From the NCBI GenBank assembly GCA_963920665.1, contig OY987266.1, positions 749,001 to 813,000 on the forward strand: DNA of 64,000 nucleotides. The letters run 5' to 3'. A program made the position numbers and the translations under genes. Shown here piece after piece: positions 57,091 through 64,000 of this stretch (the stretch's first letter is position 1; every line of letters starts with the position of its first letter). The notes under the pieces were generated by a model. The model did no database searches. It saw only the letters and a program-made list of their open reading frames with translations, and was not told the origin of the DNA. The DNA is from Straminergon stramineum (Eukaryota > Streptophyta > Bryopsida > Hypnales > Calliergonaceae).

Positions 57091-58729
57091 AACTACACAA
57101 AAGAGACATAACCTAAATAACGCAATGCAAAAGAAAAATTAGAAATGGAACGGAGATCACAATAGGGACTAATTGGAGCAACGCCAAAGTTGGAACACTA
57201 ACAGTCGAAGGTGGCAAGGGAACAACTTTGAAGTCCCTTATTTTAGAAACCCAAATTTCTTTTCGCTTCTCGCTTTCACATTCATGAACTTGAATACTTG
57301 GATTCGTGCTTTGATTGTGTAATCCCTATGTTCATGACATAAAAATTGGTTGGAAATGGGTGCCGAAGTTGAGTTTCAATGCAGTCAAATTTTATTCCTA
57401 ACTATACAAGACCTCCTCATGGATGAATGTGCAAAACGTGTAATTTTTTTTTTCATTACAATTCTTTGCACTTTGCACTAGAAATGACAGTTTCGAAAAG
57501 TGTTTTTTTGGGTGCAACATATCATAGTCGTGAACTTTTGGGGGTTAACTTAGGAATGCTATGCTGAAAAAGCCCTGACTGTGTGTCGGTACTCTGGGAC
57601 ACGTGTATGCAAATTTGACTAGAGTGGTTCGTTACTTTGTAAGTTTGACCCATTTTCTCCTTCAATGTTAACATTGTTGCAAACTGGCAGCTATATAATT
57701 GCGAGAACTCAACTGTTGCAACAAAATTCGTGGACTCTAGCTTGTAACTTCGACCGGGCATCTAATCTAATAAGAAATTAAAAGATAATACCCAAACACT
57801 TTGAAATTCAAGGACCCAATCAATTTGCCTCAAATTTCATCTGTTTCTCTTTATGTTATTATTCAATAGATTATAAGTTAGATCCAAGTAGTGCACTGGC
57901 TCTGTTTTTGATAACTTAACTCATGATTGATGTGAGTGATTGAGTTCGCCGAGGTCCGTCCGTCCGTCTTTTTAGAATTTCATGGTGGAGAATTCCTTCG
58001 GAGGTCAAGGTCTGTTAGACTATTGAAGTAGTTCTGGGAATAATAAGTGAGGTTCCATAATACAGGCGGGAGGACGGGGGTGGCACTGGCACATTGGCCC
58101 TGTCAGAGATGCCAACTATGATACTGTACAGTTAGTGGTTCAGTTTTTCTTCTCGAAATTGTCAAGCTCAAACTCCGGGTGGTTTCAACAACAACAAAGA
58201 AGAAGAAGAAGAAATTGTCAAGCTCAAATTTTCAACAGAAGTTTTCAAAAGAAACACTAATTTATGCACTTTCTTCTCTGGAGAAGAAAAGAAAAGAAAC
58301 TCTGCTTGGTTTCAGTTCTGCGGATCTGCCCAGAGAACAATTCAGGTGTCAATTGTGACCATTGAGGTAGAATGATCAGCCTATTAAGTGACCACCCATA
58401 TCTGCTACTTTGGAGAAGCTGTTTGTCAACTCACATTGTTTTGTAGAGATTGAAAAGTTGGAGAGAAGCCATTTGCAAGAAAAATGAAGACATTCTGGCA
58501 AGAAATGAATTTTCTGTGGTTTTTCAAAGTTCAGTGGGATGAAATTGGTAAAGTGTAGGTAGTCAGACCCATGTTAAATCACATGTGGGTGTGTCCCCTC
58601 CCCAAGTGCATTGTCATGATGCTGAAGAGTTGCTAAGATTGCGGTAATGGATGAGTGACTAATGCAAATGGGAGGTCCAGTAGATGTCAGAATTGGGTGA
58701 CTAACAACATCAGCTTGTTCTACCTTACA
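57091..58729. other. Unassigned region of mixed composition
   Basis: 57500-58700 is less AT-rich and appears unique in the window, with CCGTCCGTCCGTC at 57957 and AAC/AAG trinucleotide runs near 58189-58213. No domain was recognised in any frame. Confidence 0.35.
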
Positions 58730-59110
58730 ATATAATGGAAACATCTAAAATTTTCAATATAAGCAATTCAATGTAATTGGAGGCACTTTTTTTCTTGAAA
58801 AAAATAATTTTTTTAGTATTAGCAATTGAAAATCATGAATTTTCAAAAAAAAAAAAGATTTTTTTGGTTCTGGTATGTAATTTCTATGAATCTTTAAAGT
58901 GGGAGCTCCCTATACCATTGAAACTATCATATAGTTGGATCTAAAACCAAAGTCTAACAAAAATTAGTCGTCAACTAACTATAGTTAAATAAGGGGATAG
59001 TTTAATGACATTTTTGAGAGACACTTTAATGGAAGTCTAGGGACACTTCAAGGGAAATCTATTGTGAATGAATGGGTACAATGACAATTTGGGGTGTTTG
59101 TACTTTAGCA
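58730..59110 (+). repeat. Dispersed repeat family L, copy 3
   Basis: Shares the TAGTATTAGCAATTGAAAATC core and the later TTGTGAATGAATGGG segment with 53160-53560. Confidence 0.7.
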
Positions 59111-60739
59111 AGTAGTGAGGGAGAACCAACCCCATAAGCTTAGCCCCTTTTAGTTTATAACGCTTAAATTTTTTATAAACCATAAATAGAAATTTTTGAG
59201 TTTGTATTTGGAATCATAGGCCTCAAATTATCTAGGCAAAGATTATGAAATACAAAATTAACCATCTATAGAATAGTGTGTGTGTGTGTGTAGGTTTGGA
59301 GTTAGTGGTGTCTAAGACTAAGTATATAGGTTAATTAAGTCAAGCCTAAAACATGTGGATCATAATTTTTTTTTTTACTACCAAAGAGTGAATGAAATTT
59401 GTCTTTAGCGGGGTTGTGTAGGACTTGTAAGCCCTTGATTGTCAACACAATACTAAAGAATATTCTGAGGAGTTAGTTGTGTAGTCCAAAATTTGACCAA
59501 ATTGGTGGACTTTTGTTAGGAGAAAAAATGTTGAAACTGTAATTGTTGGCTCCAAATTGGTGTGGAAACTTAAATGGATTCATTGATTTATCCTATTAGC
59601 AAGGCCACAAAATTAGTGTCACCAACGAAATAAGCAATTAAAAAAATTATCAAGTGGATTTTGAAAATTAGTATAATATAAAAGTACTTCAACTCACTAA
59701 TTCTAATAAATTGATGACTTGGATAAAAGAGTATCACATGCACTAATAGGATAGATTAATATAGTAAACAATCTCATTTGGTTGTATTTATATTCATGTT
59801 CTCATTTGCCAAGTTAGTATACTACAAGTTGAAATTTATTTTGAATTGTCTATATGAAAGTGTTTTTCTTTAGTCAACATAAATAGATTCCTATTTTTGG
59901 CACCAAATTTAGTACACATGGAGGCTATGCCAAGTAATAATCTTCACAACCAAGTTTGGAAAAGAACTTTTGATGATTTGATATTTGGTGCTTAATGTGC
60001 TAAAACACAAGTGAAGTGGAAAATTACAAATGATGAGTAATTTTTTTCCAAACCCTAAAACACAAGCCCTAAAATCCATATTTGTTTGGAACATTTGTTG
60101 GCCTATTGGCCTATCTTATGGACCACCTCTGATGACCCTAACCTTAACAATTATGTGTTTATGTAACTCATGCTATTTCATAAAATCCTCATTAAAATCC
60201 TTAGAAAAATATGAAAGTATGAAAAATTATAGTGCAATGTTTTAGGCTTATAGATACAATATGTATTAAATATTGACACATTCTAATTAATAAAAAAACT
60301 AAACATTGAAGGGACTAATCTAGTTCATTCTGAAATCCCTTATATTTTAAGTTGATCATATTTTTGAATGATTCAAAGACTTTCTTGATTGAAATTAATG
60401 ATATTCTAAATGAAGCATGTCATTGAATTCTACATTACATAAATTGTTGACATTATTGAATGGAATTATTTTTAAGCATTCCATCCAAAATCTCATTAGA
60501 GACCTTATAATGATGAATTGGCTCCTACAAGCCACAAAATAAATATAAGCTAATCATTAGAGAAAATTTGGGGCCTCTATATGACTACCAGAGTAGTCAA
60601 AATACTTTTAAAATATATATATTAAATGAAAAAATATGATGTGGCACTTAACGTAGTTCCTATTCATGCCATTAGACTCCTCTAAAATGACTGCCTCTAA
60701 AACACAAAATGCTTCAATTCCCACTATACTCTAACTTCC
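59111..60739. other. AT-rich intergenic DNA
   Basis: A TG microsatellite lies at 59277-59292. Nothing else was identified. Confidence 0.5.
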
Positions 60740-61675
60740 TTCACCCCTAAAGGACCAAATTGAGTTTTTTTTGGCAATAAAGTGATTTTGGGCAACTCAC
60801 TACAAATGGAATTTTTCTATTTTCTTTGAAATTTTCACACAACATGTGCCTGAGGAGTAGATTTAAGGCCCAACCATTTTCATAACTTTTGACAACATGG
60901 TTAAAAAGTTATTGCATGATATGTAATTTTCATTGACCTTCAAGTAGCCCAAAAATTTCTTAAGAAAATACTTTTTTAAGAAAAAAAAAATTGAAATTGG
61001 TTTTCTAGAATTTTATGTAAATGAAAAGCTTTGAATCATTTCAGTTTGATTAATGAGATGAAAGTTATGAGGAGTTTTAGTTTGCAGGCTATTATGGATT
61101 TTCTACTCTAAAATAAATTTTGAAGTCCTTTATTTAACTCAATTTTCAATATTTGTAGAAAAAAAATAAAAACATGGGATGTAGATTGTTTATTACAACA
61201 TTACAACAATGGGGATTTTCATTTTTCAATTCCATAACAAAATTCTTAACAATTTAGTATTTTGAATCATTCTCTATTTCATTCTACTTACTATTTTTTC
61301 CCTATATGTTGTACAATTCCAAATGATCTGAATTTTTTCAAGCATGTAGACAACTTCCCTTGAAGAATGAATCCAAAGAGTAACCACCATTTGGGAATTT
61401 TTTTTCATACAAATGTGGCCTTGTGAAGTGTAGCTACCCATTTTTTCACACGGCCAAAAGAAGGATTTTTGCCAATTCAAATGCTAATATCTTACAATCT
61501 ACACTATGGAAATTTCTGAATTTTTTTCACATCTTCTAAAATCAGTGTACTACAAGATCTTACACTTACGTACATCCAAAAATGATTTTTTTTAATAAAA
61601 TTTGGTACTTATACTAGAAATAACAATTTTGTAGTGTTTGTGGTGAAAACGTAGTCAAAAACATTTAGGGGTTGA
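60740..61675 (+). mobile_element. TTAA-family element, copy D
   Basis: Aligns end to end with 1514-2452. The terminal TTAA is mutated to TTCA on the left and TTGA on the right, but the CCCCTAAAGG start and TTTAGGGG end are clear. Non-coding. Confidence 0.8.
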
Positions 61676-61699
61676 CCCCTTTAAGGAGAATGTATCCAT

Positions 61700-63780
61700 T
61701 CGGCAAACAAATATTTGAATTTTGATTAGGTGATTTTGAAGTAAAAAAATATACATATTTTTGAATTTTTGACACAAAACTGAGACTTTCACCTCCTCCA
61801 ATATTTTGAATTTGTATACCATAAGTGACTTGTTGATTTCATAAACAAGATCATTCTTTCTTGACTCTAGGACCAAATTAAAAGAATTGCTGCATACTTT
61901 GGACATTCTATTGTACTAGTACACTAACGTCATGCACTGAATCAACCAATCTTTGCATGTTGTCTCTATAATACCTACACCACAAATATCACATTAGACA
62001 TTCCATCCAAAATGTAGGTTGATTTCCTTTCAATGATAAAGGTATTGCATGCACAATACAACATCAAGGATGCCAAGTTCCCTCCATTCTCCCAAACCAC
62101 TTTTGAAAAGGATTATTTTTAAATTCTAATTTCTATTTGACAATGGATTAAATTTTTGTCTCTAAACCCTCAAAGTCCTAGACCTCCACAAATAAATCAT
62201 TTGATAGTGCAAAGAGCAACAATGAAATACTGGATTTTAATAGGAAAAATTTAATTTTAAAAAATTTAAGATTCCTAGTGATGTCTTTATAGCTTAAATT
62301 TTAATTACAAGAAGAGTAGGGCTCTGCTTGTCTCCACAAAACAAGATCTTGAGTGTTTTCATTAGTCGTGAGTGTTCAAGTGAGTTCATTTTGAGAGAAT
62401 GATTTTAGTTGTTTCATTCAACATGACCTAACTATAATTTTTTTCTCAAATTTCTCAAATCCATGAATTCTTTTCTGGAATAAACAATCTAAATTCTCTT
62501 AATAATGCTTTATATGAAATAAATAAAGTCACATCCTTGTATTGTATTCATCATATATTCTCTAATTAATACAATCCAAGTATATAATTTGTAATTCTTT
62601 ACTCAATACCACTCTTATTGAACCATACAATGATCACAAATGATATAATCAAATGTTGCAAAATTCTTGATTAAGATTTCATGATACAAATATGATCATA
62701 TAATACTAAAATCATATAAAATTACAATTTTAATTTATAAAATTCCTATTAGTGAAAGAATTTTGACATAAGATTGAGACATTCACCACCTCCAATATTA
62801 GTATTAATATACCATCTCTAACTTGTTGATGCCATAAACAAGATCGTTCTCTCCTAAATTTGGGACCAAACTAAAAGATTTGTTGCATACTTTAGAGATT
62901 CTATTGTACCAACATACTGACATTATACACCAACCTTACCAATCTTTGTATGGGCTCTCCGCAATATTGTACACCACAAACATAATGTTATAGATTCCAC
63001 CCACAGTATAGGTTCATGTCCTCTCAATGACTAAGCCAAGGTGCATGCATAGTATTGCATCAAAGACATGAAGTTCCTCCCATTCTCTTAAATCACTTTT
63101 GACAATGATTCATTCCAAATTCTAATTTCAGTATATAACAATGGGTTGAAATTTTTGTCTCTAAGCCCTCAAGGTCCTTAACCTCCACAATTCATTTGTT
63201 TGGTAGTGCAAAGAGCAATAGAGACCTCATTTAGTAGTGAAAATTTAATTCAAACAAATTTTAGGTTCATAGTGGTGTCTTTTCAACTTTCATTTTCAAT
63301 TTTGATTGTAATAAGTAGAGCTCTACTTGTCCTCACAAAACCAATTCATAAATATTTTCATTAATCTTGAATGTTTACATGTGTTAATTTCATTTGAGTG
63401 ATTTTAGCCCTTTCATTCAACCTAACTTAACCATAGTTTAATGGAGTTTCTACATCTAATGAAAATCATTCTCAAATTCAAAAAAGTCCATCAATTTTTT
63501 TCTCAACTAAACAAATTCTTTGTAATGCTTAATATGCAATAGATAAAGTCACATCCTTGTATTATATTCATCACATATTCTCTAATTAAAATTTAAAAAC
63601 TATATAATTTATAATTCCTTGCTCAATATCACTCTTATTGAGCCATAGAATGATTACAAATGATTTAATCATATGCTACAAAATTATCTATTAACATTTC
63701 ATGATTCAAAAAATTATGTATTTAATGAAATTATTTCAAATTGTAGTTTTTATTTGTAGAATAAGTCATATTAGTTAAAT
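61700..63780 (+). repeat. Large diverged tandem duplication, about 1.0 kb per unit
   Basis: Blocks in 61860-62690 recur in the same order about 1.0 kb later: GCATACTTT at 61892 and 62885, and ATTTCATGAT at 62676 and 63696. The matches between include TTCTATTGTAC, ACCAATCTTTG, AAGTTCC.CCCATTCTC and AAGTCACATCCTTGTATT. Indels change the offset from 993 to 1020. No coding sequence was recognised. Confidence 0.8.
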
Positions 63781-64000
63781 GGTTGATGATAATATTCAAT
63801 GATTTAGGCTTTAAAGCTACGAAACAAGAATATTTCTTTTATTTTTAGAATACTCTTGGTCAATTTTTTTCCTTATATTTCAGGGAGAAAATGCCATGGA
63901 CTTGTTGAAATCATTGACATTAAAGCTTGCATATAGTGATACTTGACTTTCTTTTGTAAAGTTGTAACAAATCACCATAATTCATTCTACATTGGAATAA
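63781..64000. other. AT-rich window end
   Basis: Nothing identifiable. Confidence 0.4.

Noticed and set aside
1..64000. tRNA, rRNA or other structured RNA genes
   Set aside because: None seen by eye on either strand. A covariance-model scan would be decisive.

Overview
The window looks like nuclear DNA of a land plant. Two multi-exon GT-AG genes and one small intronless gene sit in about 64 kb of AT-rich, repeat-rich DNA, and no operons, tRNAs or rRNAs were seen. The genes support a plant: a peroxisomal 2-hydroxy-acid oxidase of the plant glycolate-oxidase family ending in SKL, a plant-type EPTSP-motif protein, a small plant zinc-ribbon protein and the relic of a PPR protein. The species cannot be fixed from sequence alone; a non-seed plant with a large genome is only a guess.

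Layout. 1-1110 is a GC-rich repeat fragment. 1111-15475 is gene-free and packed with short inverted-repeat transposons, several nested. 15480-16850 holds the zinc-ribbon gene and its promoter, with a 5' segment present twice. 17984-20958 (minus strand) is the complete 11-exon oxidase gene, with a small transposon in its last intron. 21000-44900 is repeat-dominated: a CACTA element with target duplication (27371-28619), a PPR relic (about 29900-30285), a triple-nested transposon stack (31348-32932), a decayed caspase-like gene with an in-frame 39-bp repeat tail (34320-37576), and an unusual tract dense in short dyad motifs (41040-43340). 44934-47515 (minus strand) is the three-exon EPTSP-motif gene. 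49240-64000 is gene-free repeats, with the decayed remains of a Tc1-type DD34E transposase at 56100-57090.

Function. The oxidase keeps every catalytic and FMN-contacting residue I could align with spinach glycolate oxidase, but has Ser where spinach has Trp108 and shares an N-T-L/I-M stretch with plant long-chain 2-hydroxy-acid oxidases. Its substrate may therefore not be mainly glycolate. The three intact genes show no obvious shared pathway.

The most notable non-genic signals are (i) at least nine elements of different internal sequence that share TTAACCCCT-type ends, with TTAA on both sides, a piggyBac-like signature; (ii) the Tc1-like transposase relic and related long foldback elements; and (iii) two tracts dense in degenerate CCAATTGG- or GTCAATTGGAC-like dyads. 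Comparisons with known families are from memory, and no search was run.
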